Shown: positions 22,285 through 30,971, numbered from the stretch's first letter. The stretch is DNA of 32,794 nucleotides from an uncultured Collinsella sp. (GCA_900540095.1 UQEO01000011.1:1-32794); one strand, 5' to 3'. A program made the numbers and translations. Notes: generated from the sequence alone by a model not told the origin.

Positions 22285-24942
22285 ATGAGTGCTGATTACC
22301 CGTCAATGACTACGGCCGAGATCCGCTCCAAGTTCCTCAACTTCTTTGAGGAGCGCGGTCTTAAGCTCTATCCTTCTTCGTCCCTTGTTCCCGACGATCC
22401 CTCGCTGCTGCTTGCCAACGCCGGCATGAATCAGTTTAAGGAGTACTACCAGGGCAAGAAGACCATGAAGGAGATCGGCGCGATCTCCTGCCAGAAGTGC
22501 GTCCGCACCAACGACATCGACTGCATCGGCGAGGACGGCCGTCACCTCTCGTTCTTCGAGATGCTCGGCGACTTTTCCTTTGGCGGCGTCTCCAAGGAGC
22601 AGGCTTGCGCCTGGGCCTTTGAGCTCATCACCAAGGAGTTCAAGCTGCCGCTCGACCGCCTGTACTTTACTGTCTTTACCGAGGACGACGAGACCCACGA
22701 CGTGTGGCGCTCTCTGGGCGTTGCCGAGGACCATATCTCCCGCCTGGGCGAGGACGACAACTTCTGGGCCGCCGGCCCCACCGGCCCCTGCGGTCCGTGC
22801 TCCGAGATCTACTTTGACATGGGTGAGGAGGTCGGCTGCGGTAGCCCCGACTGCAAGCCCGGCTGCGACTGCGACCGCTTCCTGGAGTTCTGGAACCTCG
22901 TCTTTACCCAGTACGACCGCCAGGAGGACGGCTCCATGCCGGAGCTGCCGCACCGCAACCTCGATACGGGCATGGGCCTGGAGCGCATGGCCGCTATCAT
23001 GCAGCACAAGACTGCTAACTACGACGGCGATCTGATGCAGCATCTCATCAAGCTGGGCGAGGGGATCAGCGGCAAGACCTATGACGCCGATGATTACTCC
23101 GGCGCCAGCCGCTCGCTGCGCATCATCGCCGATCACTCCCGTGCCGTCGACTTTATGATTTCCGACGGCATCCTCCCCGGTAACGAGGGTCGCGAGTACG
23201 TCCTTCGCCGTCTGCTCCGCCGTGCCGTGTTCCACGGTCGCCTGCTGGGTATCGAGGGTGCCTTCCTGACCAAGTTCATCGACGAGGTCAACGCTCAGAT
23301 GGGCGAGGCCTATCCTGAGCTGCTCAAGAACGTCGCGCTCGTCAAGGGTATCGTCGCCTCCGAGGAGGAGCGTTTCTCCACGACGCTCGACAACGGTCGC
23401 GTCTACCTGGATGAGGCCCTGGCAGCGCTTGCCGAGGGTGCTGTGCTTCCGGGCGATGTTGCCTTTAAGCTGCACGACACCTTTGGTTTCCCCATCGACC
23501 TGACCGTCGAGATCGCCGGCACCGCTGGCCACGATGTCGACATGGACGGCTTTACCGCCTGCATGGAGGACCAGAAGGCCCGCGCCCGCGCTAACGCCAA
23601 GGGCGATGCCTGGGGCAGCTTCAACGATGTGTGGGTCGAGCTTTCCGACAAGGTCGCAGCGACCGAGTTCGACGGCTATGACAACGATGTGATCGAGGGC
23701 GCCAAGGTTGTCGCCATCGTGCGCAACGGCGAGTCCGTCGAGTCCGCAGCCGCCGGCGAGAACGTCGAGGTCGTGCTCGACCGCACCCCGTTCTACGCCG
23801 AGATGGGCGGCCAGCAGGGTGACGCCGGCGAGCTTTCCGCCGAGGGCGTTTCGCTGACCGTTTCCGATACCAAGAACCACAACGGCCTGTATGCTCACGT
23901 CGCCCACGTTGCCGAGGGCACGCTGACCGTCGGTGCTACCGTGACCGCCGCGCTCGACGCCGAGCGCCGTGGTTTCCTGCGCCGCAACCACACCGCCACC
24001 CACCTGCTCGACGCCGCCCTTAAGCAGGTCCTGGGCGAGCATGTCTCCCAGGCCGGTTCGCTGGTGACGCCCGAGCACCTGCGCTTTGACTTCACGCACT
24101 TCGAGGCCCTGTCCTCCGAGCAGCTCAAGGCTGTCGAGGACCTGGTCAACCAGCAGATCTTCGCTTCCAAGCCGGTTGTGACCCGTGTCATGGGCATTGA
24201 CGAGGCTAAGGCTGCCGGCGCTGTCGCTCTGTTTGGAGAGAAGTACGGCGATGTTGTCCGCGTCGTCTCCGTGGGCGCCGAGGACCAGCCGTTCTCCCGC
24301 GAGCTCTGTGGTGGCACTCATGCCGCCAATACCGCCGAGATTGGCCTGTTCAAGATCATTTCCGAGTCCTCCACGGGCTCCAATGTCCGCCGTATCGAGG
24401 CCGTGACCTCTAAGGGTGCCCTCGACTACATGGCCGACCGCCTGGCGCTCGTTGACGCCGCCGCCGCTGCGCTCAAGTGCCGCGTCGACGAGGTTCCCGC
24501 CCGCGTGGAGAACCTGCAGGCCGAGCTGCGCGAGACGTCCAACAAGCTCAAGAAGGCGCTCACTGGTGGCTCCTCCGATGCGATCTCCAGCGCCATCGAG
24601 GGTGCTGTCGAGCTGAATGGCTACAAGCTTGTTGTTGCTGAGCTTCAGGGTCTCGAGGCCGCTGACCTGCGCAACGTTTGGGATACCGTGCACCAGAAGG
24701 TCGCCGGCCCTGTCGCTTGTGTCGTCGCCAGCGTGACTGAGAAGGGCACTCCGGCCCTGCTCGCTGCCGGCTCCGATGACGCCGTCAAGGCCGGTTTCCA
24801 CGCCGGTAACGTGATCAAGCAGATCGCGGGTCTGGTCGACGGTCGCGGTGGCGGTCGTCCCAACATGGCCCAGGCCGGTGGCAAGAATGCTGCCGGCATC
24901 GCCGATGCCCTCGCGGCCGCTAAGACCGCGCTCGGCGCCTAA
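22285..24942 (+). CDS. alaS: Alanyl-tRNA synthetase
   Basis: Class II synthetase that charges tRNA-Ala and edits Ser- and Gly-mischarged tRNA. The ATG at 22285 follows AGGAG by 9 nt and gives 885 residues, a full-length bacterial enzyme. The N-terminal catalytic domain shows 'FLNFFEERGLKLYPSSSLVP', 'FKEYYQGKK' and 'GPCGPCSEIYFD'. The editing domain has the zinc-binding HxxxH at His569/His573 and the Cys-x-x-x-His at Cys675/His679 ('CGGTH'). The C-terminal Ala domain ends with 'GGGRPNMAQAGG'. A very long antisense frame is a codon-bias artefact. No T-box precedes it. Confidence 0.97.
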   Translation: MSADYPSMTTAEIRSKFLNFFEERGLKLYPSSSLVPDDPSLLLANAGMNQFKEYYQGKKTMKEIGAISCQKCVRTNDIDCIGEDGRHLSFFEMLGDFSFGGVSKEQACAWAFELITKEFKLPLDRLYFTVFTEDDETHDVWRSLGVAEDHISRLGEDDNFWAAGPTGPCGPCSEIYFDMGEEVGCGSPDCKPGCDCDRFLEFWNLVFTQYDRQEDGSMPELPHRNLDTGMGLERMAAIMQHKTANYDGDLMQHLIKLGEGISGKTYDADDYSGASRSLRIIADHSRAVDFMISDGILPGNEGREYVLRRLLRRAVFHGRLLGIEGAFLTKFIDEVNAQMGEAYPELLKNVALVKGIVASEEERFSTTLDNGRVYLDEALAALAEGAVLPGDVAFKLHDTFGFPIDLTVEIAGTAGHDVDMDGFTACMEDQKARARANAKGDAWGSFNDVWVELSDKVAATEFDGYDNDVIEGAKVVAIVRNGESVESAAAGENVEVVLDRTPFYAEMGGQQGDAGELSAEGVSLTVSDTKNHNGLYAHVAHVAEGTLTVGATVTAALDAERRGFLRRNHTATHLLDAALKQVLGEHVSQAGSLVTPEHLRFDFTHFEALSSEQLKAVEDLVNQQIFASKPVVTRVMGIDEAKAAGAVALFGEKYGDVVRVVSVGAEDQPFSRELCGGTHAANTAEIGLFKIISESSTGSNVRRIEAVTSKGALDYMADRLALVDAAAAALKCRVDEVPARVENLQAELRETSNKLKKALTGGSSDAISSAIEGAVELNGYKLVVAELQGLEAADLRNVWDTVHQKVAGPVACVVASVTEKGTPALLAAGSDDAVKAGFHAGNVIKQIAGLVDGRGGGRPNMAQAGGKNAAGIADALAAAKTALGA

Positions 24943-24959
24943 GAATCTAAGAAGTCGCT

Positions 24960-25388
24960 GTGGTTGCGCTCGCGCTGGACATAGGGGAGACCAGGATTGG
25001 CATCGCCGTCTCGAGCCGTGATGGCAAGATGGCGATGCCTGTCAAGGTGCTTCCGGCTGCCGAGGTCACCGGTATGGCCAAGACGTTCCGCTACCTGGTT
25101 GAGGACTATGAGCCCGACATCCTGGTAAGCGGACGTCCCCTGACCATGGCCGGTGAGCCCGGCCCTCAGGCCGTGCGCGTTGCCGCTGTGGCGCAAAAGA
25201 TTGCCGACGAGCTCGATCTTCCGTTGGAGTTTGAGGACGAGCGTCTGTCCTCGCAAGAGGCCAAGCGTATCCTGCGCGAGCAGGGACTCAACGAAAAGCA
25301 GATGAGGGGCAAGATCGACATGATTGCCGCCAGCCTGTTTTTGCAGACGTGGCTCGATCGTAAAAACGAGGAGGTTTCGCATGCCTAG
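24960..25388 (+). CDS. ruvX: Putative Holliday junction resolvase / pre-16S rRNA nuclease RuvX (YqgF)
   Basis: A 142-residue RNase H-fold nuclease of the YqgF family, implicated in 16S rRNA 5'-end processing and Holliday-junction cleavage. Motifs: 'ALDIGETRIGIAVS' with the first acidic ligand, 'LVSGRPLTMAGEPGPQA', 'FEDERLSSQEA' and the closing 'KIDMIAASLFLQTWLD'. The GTG at 24960 starts 18 bp after alaS with a weak AAGAAG ribosome-binding site. Its last 8 nt overlap mltG. The alaS-ruvX-mltG order is common in Gram-positive bacteria. Confidence 0.92.
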   Translation: MVALALDIGETRIGIAVSSRDGKMAMPVKVLPAAEVTGMAKTFRYLVEDYEPDILVSGRPLTMAGEPGPQAVRVAAVAQKIADELDLPLEFEDERLSSQEAKRILREQGLNEKQMRGKIDMIAASLFLQTWLDRKNEEVSHA

Positions 25389-26814
25389 TGCTTCCGATCC
25401 GCGCCAGCCGAATCGTACACAGCAGCCGGCGTCGCGCCCTGCCCAGCCTGGCCAGCGTCCGGCACAGTCGACGCAGCGCGCAGCTCAGCCTGCCGCGCGC
25501 CCGGCTCAGTCCTTCTCTCGTTCGGCCCAACCTGTTCAACGGACGGGTCAGCAGCCTTCTGCTCGTTCGGTTCAGCATCCGGCTTCTCACGCGGCTCAGC
25601 AGCCTACTGCTCGTACGGCCCAGCCTGCAGGCGGCACCCGCTTTAAGCAGCAGGCACCTACCCAGCGAACGCAGGCCCCCCAATCGCATTCGTATCACGC
25701 TCGCGGTTCGCATGGCGTTGCTCCGGCGACCCGCTCGAGCTACAACACGCATGCTCGTCGCGGTGCTCAAAAGATGAGTTCTCCGGTGCCTATGATTATC
25801 GGTGGCGTTGTTGCCGTGCTTGCGCTTGTCGCGATCGTTTTCTTTGTCGTGCCGGCCGTCAAGGGCTTCTTCGCCGGTGGGGATACGAAGGTCACGGCTG
25901 GTCAGCAGGTTACGGTGACCAATCCCGACGGTGCTTCGGGCGATACTATCGCCTCGATTCTCTCCGAGAACCATATTGTCGAAAATCCCAAGGATTACTA
26001 TGCGGCGGTTAAAAAGCTCAACGCCGATATGTCGCTCAAGCCTGGTACTTATTCGTTCACCACACTCATGGATGCGACCAAGGTTGTTCAGCAGCTCATG
26101 GAAGGCCCCAACGCGGGCTCCAATGCGCTTACTATTCCCGAGGGCCTGACGGTCGATCAGGTCGCCGACCGTGTGGCCCAGGCCTACGACAGTATCTCTA
26201 AGGAAGACTTTCTCAACCAGGCCAAGGCCTCCAACTACATGGACGACTATAGCTTCCTTAAGGGCGCCGCCAACGACTCGCTCGAGGGTTTCTTGTTCCC
26301 CAAGACCTATTCGTTGGGTGATTCGCCGACGGCCGATGACGTGATTCGCGCTATGCTCGATCAGTTTAAGACCGAGTACAAGTCGCTTGACTTTGCGAGC
26401 TGCGGAGCCAAGATCAAGGAGCGCTATGGTGTGGAGATGTCCGACTACGACATCGTCAACTTGGCCTCTATCGTTGAGCGCGAGGGCCTCAACGCCGATC
26501 AACGTGCGCACGTGGCCTCGGTCTTCTACAACCGCCTTGCCGGCAAGCTCGACGGTCTGCGCTATCTCAACAGCGATGCGACCATGATGTATGTCACCGG
26601 TGGCGAGGTTACCGCCGACGACCTGCAGAGCGATAGCCCGTATAACACCTATAAGCATGAGGGCCTGCCGCCCACGCCCATCTGCTCTCCGTCGCTCGAG
26701 GCACTCAAGGCCACGCTTGAGCCGACCGACTCCGATGACCTGTATTTCTACATTACGCAGGACGAGGAGTACTTCTCGCAAACCTACGAAGAGCATCAAC
26801 AGTCTTGGAATTAG
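25381..26814 (+). CDS. mltG: Endolytic murein transglycosylase MltG
   Basis: Membrane-bound lytic transglycosylase that cuts nascent glycan strands and limits peptidoglycan chain length. The ATG at 25381 follows GAGGAGG, giving 477 residues. A cytoplasmic tail of about 135 residues, very rich in Gln, Pro, Ala and Arg ('RPAQ', 'QPAS'-like units), precedes a single membrane span (about 136-160). The extracellular YceG domain has a LysM-like subdomain and the catalytic Glu366 in 'LASIVEREG', with 'RAHVASVFYNRL' and 'GLPPTPICSPS' following. The long low-complexity tail is not part of the E. coli enzyme. The start lies inside the end of ruvX. Confidence 0.93.
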   Translation: MPSASDPRQPNRTQQPASRPAQPGQRPAQSTQRAAQPAARPAQSFSRSAQPVQRTGQQPSARSVQHPASHAAQQPTARTAQPAGGTRFKQQAPTQRTQAPQSHSYHARGSHGVAPATRSSYNTHARRGAQKMSSPVPMIIGGVVAVLALVAIVFFVVPAVKGFFAGGDTKVTAGQQVTVTNPDGASGDTIASILSENHIVENPKDYYAAVKKLNADMSLKPGTYSFTTLMDATKVVQQLMEGPNAGSNALTIPEGLTVDQVADRVAQAYDSISKEDFLNQAKASNYMDDYSFLKGAANDSLEGFLFPKTYSLGDSPTADDVIRAMLDQFKTEYKSLDFASCGAKIKERYGVEMSDYDIVNLASIVEREGLNADQRAHVASVFYNRLAGKLDGLRYLNSDATMMYVTGGEVTADDLQSDSPYNTYKHEGLPPTPICSPSLEALKATLEPTDSDDLYFYITQDEEYFSQTYEEHQQSWN

Positions 26815-26815
26815 C

Positions 26816-27313
26816 ATGAGGATTTTTAGCCCCAAACGTTACGTTGCCTCGGTCGATCGCATCGACCTTAATACCCTGTGGGCCGACGGCAAACGCGCCA
26901 TTCTGCTCGATCGCGATAACACCTTGGTGCCGCGCGACACCGAGCAGGTTCCCGCCGCGGTTTCCGCTTGGCTCGATGCCGCCCGCGCCAAAGGCTTTAA
27001 GCTGTGCATGGTGTCCAACAACTGGCATCGCGACCAGGTCATGAACTCTGCACGCGAACTGGGACTCGAGGCCATAAGCCACGCCATGAAGCCGGCGCCG
27101 TTTGCCCTCAAGGCGGGTCTTAAGCGCCTCGGCGCCACGGCCGACGAGGCGGTGCTGATCGGTGATCAGCTCTACACGGACGTGTGGAGCGGCAACTTCG
27201 CCGGCGTCGATACCATCCTGGTAAAGCCGCAGGCGACGCAGGACCTGTGGTATACGCAGATCTTCCGTATCTTTGAGCGCCGGGCCCTTCGCGACCTTCC
27301 CTGCGAGGAATAG
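26816..27313 (+). CDS. YqeG-family HAD-IIIA phosphatase
   Basis: A 165-residue haloacid-dehalogenase-type phosphatase. The nucleophile motif is 'ILLDRDNTLVP' (DxDxT-type), then 'CMVSNNWHRDQV' (motif II), the Lys of 'HAMKPAPF' and the acidic 'VLIGDQLYTDVWSGN' (motif IV). These fit YqeG-type proteins that in Bacillus lie near yqeH and aroE. The substrate is unknown; related proteins act on phosphatidylglycerophosphate (Gep4/PGP phosphatase), so that role is possible. The ATG is 1 nt after the mltG stop, and aroK follows 8 bp after its end. Confidence 0.87.
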   Translation: MRIFSPKRYVASVDRIDLNTLWADGKRAILLDRDNTLVPRDTEQVPAAVSAWLDAARAKGFKLCMVSNNWHRDQVMNSARELGLEAISHAMKPAPFALKAGLKRLGATADEAVLIGDQLYTDVWSGNFAGVDTILVKPQATQDLWYTQIFRIFERRALRDLPCEE

Positions 27314-27321
27314 GTCTCGCT

Positions 27322-27855
27322 ATGTCCCAGCACACCAAACACGGCTGCGATCATATCTTCTTTATCGGCTTTTTGGGCGCGGGCAAATCGACGCTCGCGC
27401 GCAACGTCGGCACTATGTTCAAGCGGCGTTTTATCGATACCGATCGCCTGGTCGTGCGCCGTTGCGGCAAGTCGGTAACCGAGATTTTTGAGACCGAGGG
27501 CGAGGATCGTTTTCGCGAGCTCGAGACCTCGGCGCTCCGTTCGCTCCAAAGTGAGCGCAGCCTGTTGGTTTCGTGCGGGGGCGGCATTGTCGAGACGCCG
27601 GTGAATATTGAGCTGATGCACGAAATGGGTACGTGCGTGTACCTCGAGGGTGACTTCGAGGATTCGATTCGCCAGATTCGTCGGTCCGACACGCGCCCCG
27701 ATTTTCGCTCTCCCGAGCATGCCGCGCGCCTGTTTGAGCATCGCCGTCCGCTGTATCGCCAGGCCGCCGACCTTACCCTTGATATTCGCAACAAGTCCTT
27801 CGAGGACGTTTCCTACCTTTGTGCCGAGATGCTTTTGGAGCGTGGGCTGCTATGA
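27322..27855 (+). CDS. aroK: Shikimate kinase
   Basis: Phosphorylates shikimate at the 3-OH with ATP in the chorismate pathway. A 177-residue P-loop protein: Walker A 'GFLGAGKST' (16-24), shikimate-binding 'DTDR' (39-42), 'RFRELE' and 'VSCGGGIV' (the GGG shikimate loop), and the lid Arg in 'RSDTRPDF'. All key residues look intact. Its stop overlaps the start of the next gene (ATGA), so it is coupled to the aroB-like gene. Confidence 0.93.
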   Translation: MSQHTKHGCDHIFFIGFLGAGKSTLARNVGTMFKRRFIDTDRLVVRRCGKSVTEIFETEGEDRFRELETSALRSLQSERSLLVSCGGGIVETPVNIELMHEMGTCVYLEGDFEDSIRQIRRSDTRPDFRSPEHAARLFEHRRPLYRQAADLTLDIRNKSFEDVSYLCAEMLLERGLL

Positions 27856-28961
27856 TTCGCCGTCAACTGATCAATTTCCAAAACCGCAGCGTCGATGTCC
27901 GCGTCGGATTGGGCGCGTTCGATGAACTGTCGCGTATGTTTGCCTCGGCCGTGGGCAAGCCTAAGCGCGCGATGGTCGTTTGGAACACCGCCACATCTGA
28001 GCGTTTTGGTGAAGTCGTCGAGCATGCGCTGGTCGACGCCGGTTTTGCCGTGTCGCTGCTAGTCCTTGAGGTTTCGCCTGCTGGTGCCACGCTGGCCGAT
28101 GCTGATGCTATCTTTGGCGCCCTGTCTGCCAACGGCGTTACCTGCGACGATCTGGTTGTCGCCGTTGGCGATGCCGCAACCTGCTCGGTTGTTAGCTGGT
28201 GCGCCAACCAGTGGTGCGGCCGAACCGAGTGCGCGCTGTTGCCGACGACCTTTGACGCCATGCTCACGGTCGCGACGACCATGAAGCCGCTCGTCGCCTC
28301 GTCGGCCAATGCGCTTCCCGCTATCGCGTTCCGTCCCGAACCGGGCTTGGTCGTGTGTGACCTCGACCTTGTTCGCGAGGCGGACCCCGAGGACCTCAAG
28401 CTCGGCTTTGTGGTGCTTGTTGGCACCATGCTTTCGAGCAGTAAGTCCCGCTGGAATCAGTTTACTGAGACCGTCCCCGAGATTCTCGCGGGCGAGGAGG
28501 TCGCGCTCGTCAATGCCGTTCAATGGTCTCAGACTGCCCGTAAGGACGTACTGATGGCCACGAACCCGAGCGCTCGCCATGCGCTCGATTTTGGCAAGAC
28601 GGGGGAGCGTACCCTGCGCGCCTGCTTGGGCGATGCCGCTTCGCAGGTCCCTGCCTATCAGCTGTTATCCGAGGGCATGCGCTTTGAGGCGCGCCTAGCA
28701 CATGATGCCTGCGACTTTGATATCGATTACGTCTTTGAGGTCGATGACTGCCTGGAGGACTTTGGCATCGAGGAACTTGCCTTCGACCTGGAGCCCGCCG
28801 CGTTTATCGAGGAGTTCCGCAGGCAGCAGTTCGCCCGCTCGAACCGCAGTATGTTGCCGCTGCCCGCGGCACTCGGCGCCATTCGTTTAACGAGCGTTGA
28901 GGACGAGGTTCTTGAGCGCCATGCTCACGCCTACTTGGCTTCTCGCAAAGAACTTCTCTAA
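27852..28961 (+). CDS. AroB-like protein lacking catalytic zinc ligands
   Basis: A 369-residue protein with the outline of 3-dehydroquinate synthase: a Rossmann-like N-terminal half, 'ALLPTTFDAMLTV' (AroB 'VPTTLLSQVDSS'), 'AFRPEPGLVVCDLDLV' (AroB 'FYQPASVVVDLDCL') and 'ALDFGKTGERTL' (AroB 'LLNLGHTFGHAI'). Aligned by eye with E. coli AroB, the zinc ligands Glu188, His251 and His268 become Val (187-188), Lys249 and Ala268, and the NAD-binding 'GGGVVGD' is not conserved. Canonical chemistry is therefore unlikely. The reading frame is intact and coupled to aroK, so it is not an obvious pseudogene. A non-enzymatic or altered role is possible. Confidence 0.8.
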   Translation: MIRRQLINFQNRSVDVRVGLGAFDELSRMFASAVGKPKRAMVVWNTATSERFGEVVEHALVDAGFAVSLLVLEVSPAGATLADADAIFGALSANGVTCDDLVVAVGDAATCSVVSWCANQWCGRTECALLPTTFDAMLTVATTMKPLVASSANALPAIAFRPEPGLVVCDLDLVREADPEDLKLGFVVLVGTMLSSSKSRWNQFTETVPEILAGEEVALVNAVQWSQTARKDVLMATNPSARHALDFGKTGERTLRACLGDAASQVPAYQLLSEGMRFEARLAHDACDFDIDYVFEVDDCLEDFGIEELAFDLEPAAFIEEFRRQQFARSNRSMLPLPAALGAIRLTSVEDEVLERHAHAYLASRKELL

Positions 28962-28967
28962 GATTTA

Positions 28968-28996
28968 TTGACATCCATCGTCTTTCGTATCATGTT
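28968..28996 (+). promoter_or_regulatory. Putative promoter before the structured leader
   Basis: A perfect -35 box TTGACA (28968-28973) lies 14 bp before TATCAT (28988-28993) and 17 bp before CATGTT (28991-28996). The start would fall near 29000-29003, at the first bases of the hairpin below. Confidence 0.5.
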
Positions 28997-28998
28997 GA

Positions 28999-29070
28999 GG
29001 GACGGGTTTCCAATCGATTGCGGATCGCATGCGATTCCGTCGTTCGGTTGAGACCCGTCCCGCACTTTTT
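28999..29070 (+). ncRNA. Structured 5' leader or small RNA with terminator-like end
   Basis: GGGACGGGTTTC (28999-29010) pairs with GAGACCCGTCCC (29050-29061), one G-U pair. It encloses a second hairpin near 29020-29038 (CGGA-TCG-CATG-CGA-T-TCCG). The structure ends in GCAC and five T's (29066-29070). With the promoter above, transcription would begin near the first G's and could stop at the T-run, giving an RNA of about 70 nt; otherwise it is an attenuated leader of the peptidase gene 24 nt downstream, or the terminator of the aro operon. I do not recognise a known riboswitch class. Confidence 0.5.
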
Positions 29071-29093
29071 GAGACAATAAGAAAGGAATCTGC

Positions 29094-30224
29094 ATGTCTG
29101 AGTTTGCTGCCGGTCCTGCCGGTCGTATTGAACGTGTCCGTGCCCTGATGGTCGAGCGCGGCTACGACGCTATCGTGGTACGCGACGAGGCCAATCTTCG
29201 TTGGCTCACGGGCGTGAAGGGCGTCTTCGACTACACCTTCGAGTTCCCGCATGCGGCGTTTATTACGGCTGACCAGTGCCTGTTCCATACCGACTCGCGC
29301 TACCTTAACAGCTTTGAGGAGAACACGCCCGCCGGCAGCCCCTGGGTCTACGACATGGTCGAGGGCACCATCCCCGGTTGGGTCGCCGGCAAGATCGCAG
29401 CCAACAAGTGCCGCGTCTGCGCTGTCGAGGACGACATGCAGATCAACTTCTACCAGGGTATTCAGCGTGGTCTGGAGGACCGTTCCGTCGCCTGCCTGCT
29501 GCCGCTGATGCATGACGACATTCGCAAGATGCGCGCCATCAAGGATGCCGAGGAGATCGAGCTCATGCGCCATGCGCAGTCGATCACTGACGCCGCCTTC
29601 CAGCACATGCTCGGCTTTATTAAGCCCGGTATGACCGAGAAGCAGGTTCGCAACGAGCTCGAGAACTTTATGTTCGCCAACGGCGCTGACAGCCTTGCCT
29701 TCGGCTCCATCGTAGCGAGCGGTCCCAACACCGCCAACCCGCATGCCGTGCCGAGCGACCGCGTGATCGAGAAGGGCGATTTCGTTCTCATGGATTATGG
29801 CGCGGGCTATTGCGATTACCGCTCCGACATGACGCGCACTGTCGTGATGGGCGAGCCCACCCAGGAGCAGCTCGACCTGTACGCACTCGTGCGCCGCACG
29901 CACGAGGAGTGCGTCGCCGCCATCCATCCGGGCGTTGAGGGTAACGACATCTTCAAGCTTTCCAAGAAGATCATTGGCGATGCCGGCTATGGCGATTACT
30001 ACAATCATGGCCTGGGCCACGGCGTCGGTATTGACATCCACGAGCTGCCCAACTTCAACCGCAGCAAGAACACCATCGAGATCGGCTCGGTTGTCACCAT
30101 GGAGCCCGGCGTGTACCTGCCCGGCGTGGGCGGCGTGCGCCTGGAGGATTACGGCGTGGTCACCGAGAACGGCTACGAGCCTTTCACCAAGACCCCGCAC
30201 GACCTGCACGTCATCGATTGCTAG
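29094..30224 (+). CDS. pepP: M24-family Xaa-Pro aminopeptidase-like protein
   Basis: Dinuclear metallopeptidase that removes an N-terminal residue before proline; 376 residues. The N-terminal creatinase-like domain (about 10-140) contains 'DAIVVRDEANLRWLTG'. The pita-bread domain has all five metal ligands: Asp234 in 'LMDYGAG', Asp245 in 'YRSDMTRT', His309 in 'GLGHGVG', Glu337 in 'TMEPGV' and Glu351 in 'VRLEDYG'. The ATG follows AAAGGAA. The pairing with efp directly downstream is common; EF-P acts on proline stretches and PepP on proline peptides. pepQ is an equally usual name. Confidence 0.92.
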   Translation: MSEFAAGPAGRIERVRALMVERGYDAIVVRDEANLRWLTGVKGVFDYTFEFPHAAFITADQCLFHTDSRYLNSFEENTPAGSPWVYDMVEGTIPGWVAGKIAANKCRVCAVEDDMQINFYQGIQRGLEDRSVACLLPLMHDDIRKMRAIKDAEEIELMRHAQSITDAAFQHMLGFIKPGMTEKQVRNELENFMFANGADSLAFGSIVASGPNTANPHAVPSDRVIEKGDFVLMDYGAGYCDYRSDMTRTVVMGEPTQEQLDLYALVRRTHEECVAAIHPGVEGNDIFKLSKKIIGDAGYGDYYNHGLGHGVGIDIHELPNFNRSKNTIEIGSVVTMEPGVYLPGVGGVRLEDYGVVTENGYEPFTKTPHDLHVIDC

Positions 30225-30246
30225 CCCATTTCGATAGATTTTTGGG

Positions 30247-30289
30247 GCGGGGCGTCCGGATCGATTCGGACGCCCCGCGTTCTCTTTTT
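30247..30289 (+). terminator. Intrinsic terminator of the M24 peptidase gene
   Basis: A perfect 12-bp GC-rich stem (30247-30258 with 30267-30278) has an 8-nt loop and is followed by TCTCTTTTT. Confidence 0.92.
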
Positions 30290-30320
30290 ATGCGCTCGCC
30301 GCAGGCGCCGTCTGCAAGTG

Positions 30321-30326
30321 TATAAT
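30321..30326 (+). promoter_or_regulatory. Putative -10 box of efp
   Basis: A perfect TATAAT lies 57 bp before the efp start, after the pepP terminator. No clear -35 is present 16-18 bp upstream. Confidence 0.5.
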
Positions 30327-30383
30327 TTCTGTCGTATGTAATTTGGACGCTTGTGCGTTCTGCCCATAACAAGAAAGGTCGCT

Positions 30384-30947
30384 ATGCCTACCATTTCTAC
30401 CGCCGACTTCAAGAACGGCCTCGGTCTCCGTATCAAGGACAAGGTCTACACCATCGTCGAGTTCCAGCATGTCAAGCCGGGCAAGGGCGGCGCGTTTGTG
30501 CGCTACAAGACCCGCGACATCAAGAGCGGCCGAGTCGTCGAGAACACCTGCAACGCCGGCACCAAGTTCGAGAGCGTCATGCTCACCACCCGTGAGTTCC
30601 AGTACCTCTACAACGATGGCACCGACTACATCTTCATGGACAACGAGTCCTATGAGCAGGTTCCCGTTCCCGAGGACATGGTGGGCGAGAACTCCAAGTG
30701 GCTGCGCGAGAACGACATCTGCCAGCTGCTCTTCGCCGACGATGAGCTCATGGGCGTGACCCCGCCGATGTTCATCGAGACCACCATCGTCCAGACCGAC
30801 CCGGGCTTTAAGGGCGACACCGTCCAGGGTTCCACCAAGCCGGCCACGATCGACACCGGCGCTGTCATCCAGGTCCCCATGTACCTCAACGAGGGCGAGG
30901 TCATCAAGGTTGACACCCGCGACGGCAAGTTCGTCTCCCGCGTCTAG
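30384..30947 (+). CDS. efp: Translation elongation factor P
   Basis: Binds between the P and E sites of stalled ribosomes and promotes peptide bonds at polyproline stretches. 187 residues in three beta-barrel domains, the usual bacterial length. The domain I tip loop 'VKPGKGGAFVR' has Lys34, the modification site in many species. The family C-terminal motif 'GDTVQGSTKPATIDTGA' and 'NEGEVIKVDTRDGKFVSRV' are intact. The ATG at 30384 follows AAAGG by 6 nt. It heads the efp-asp23-nusB-xseB-tlyA run; no modifying enzyme gene is seen in the window. Confidence 0.97.
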   Translation: MPTISTADFKNGLGLRIKDKVYTIVEFQHVKPGKGGAFVRYKTRDIKSGRVVENTCNAGTKFESVMLTTREFQYLYNDGTDYIFMDNESYEQVPVPEDMVGENSKWLRENDICQLLFADDELMGVTPPMFIETTIVQTDPGFKGDTVQGSTKPATIDTGAVIQVPMYLNEGEVIKVDTRDGKFVSRV

Positions 30948-30971
30948 CAACCAACTCTTCTAGGAGGACTC

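Noticed and set aside
22303..24801. An 832-codon antisense open frame covering alaS
   Set aside because: alaS on the plus strand is complete, with its editing-domain zinc ligands; the opposite frame shows no domain and is explained by codon bias.
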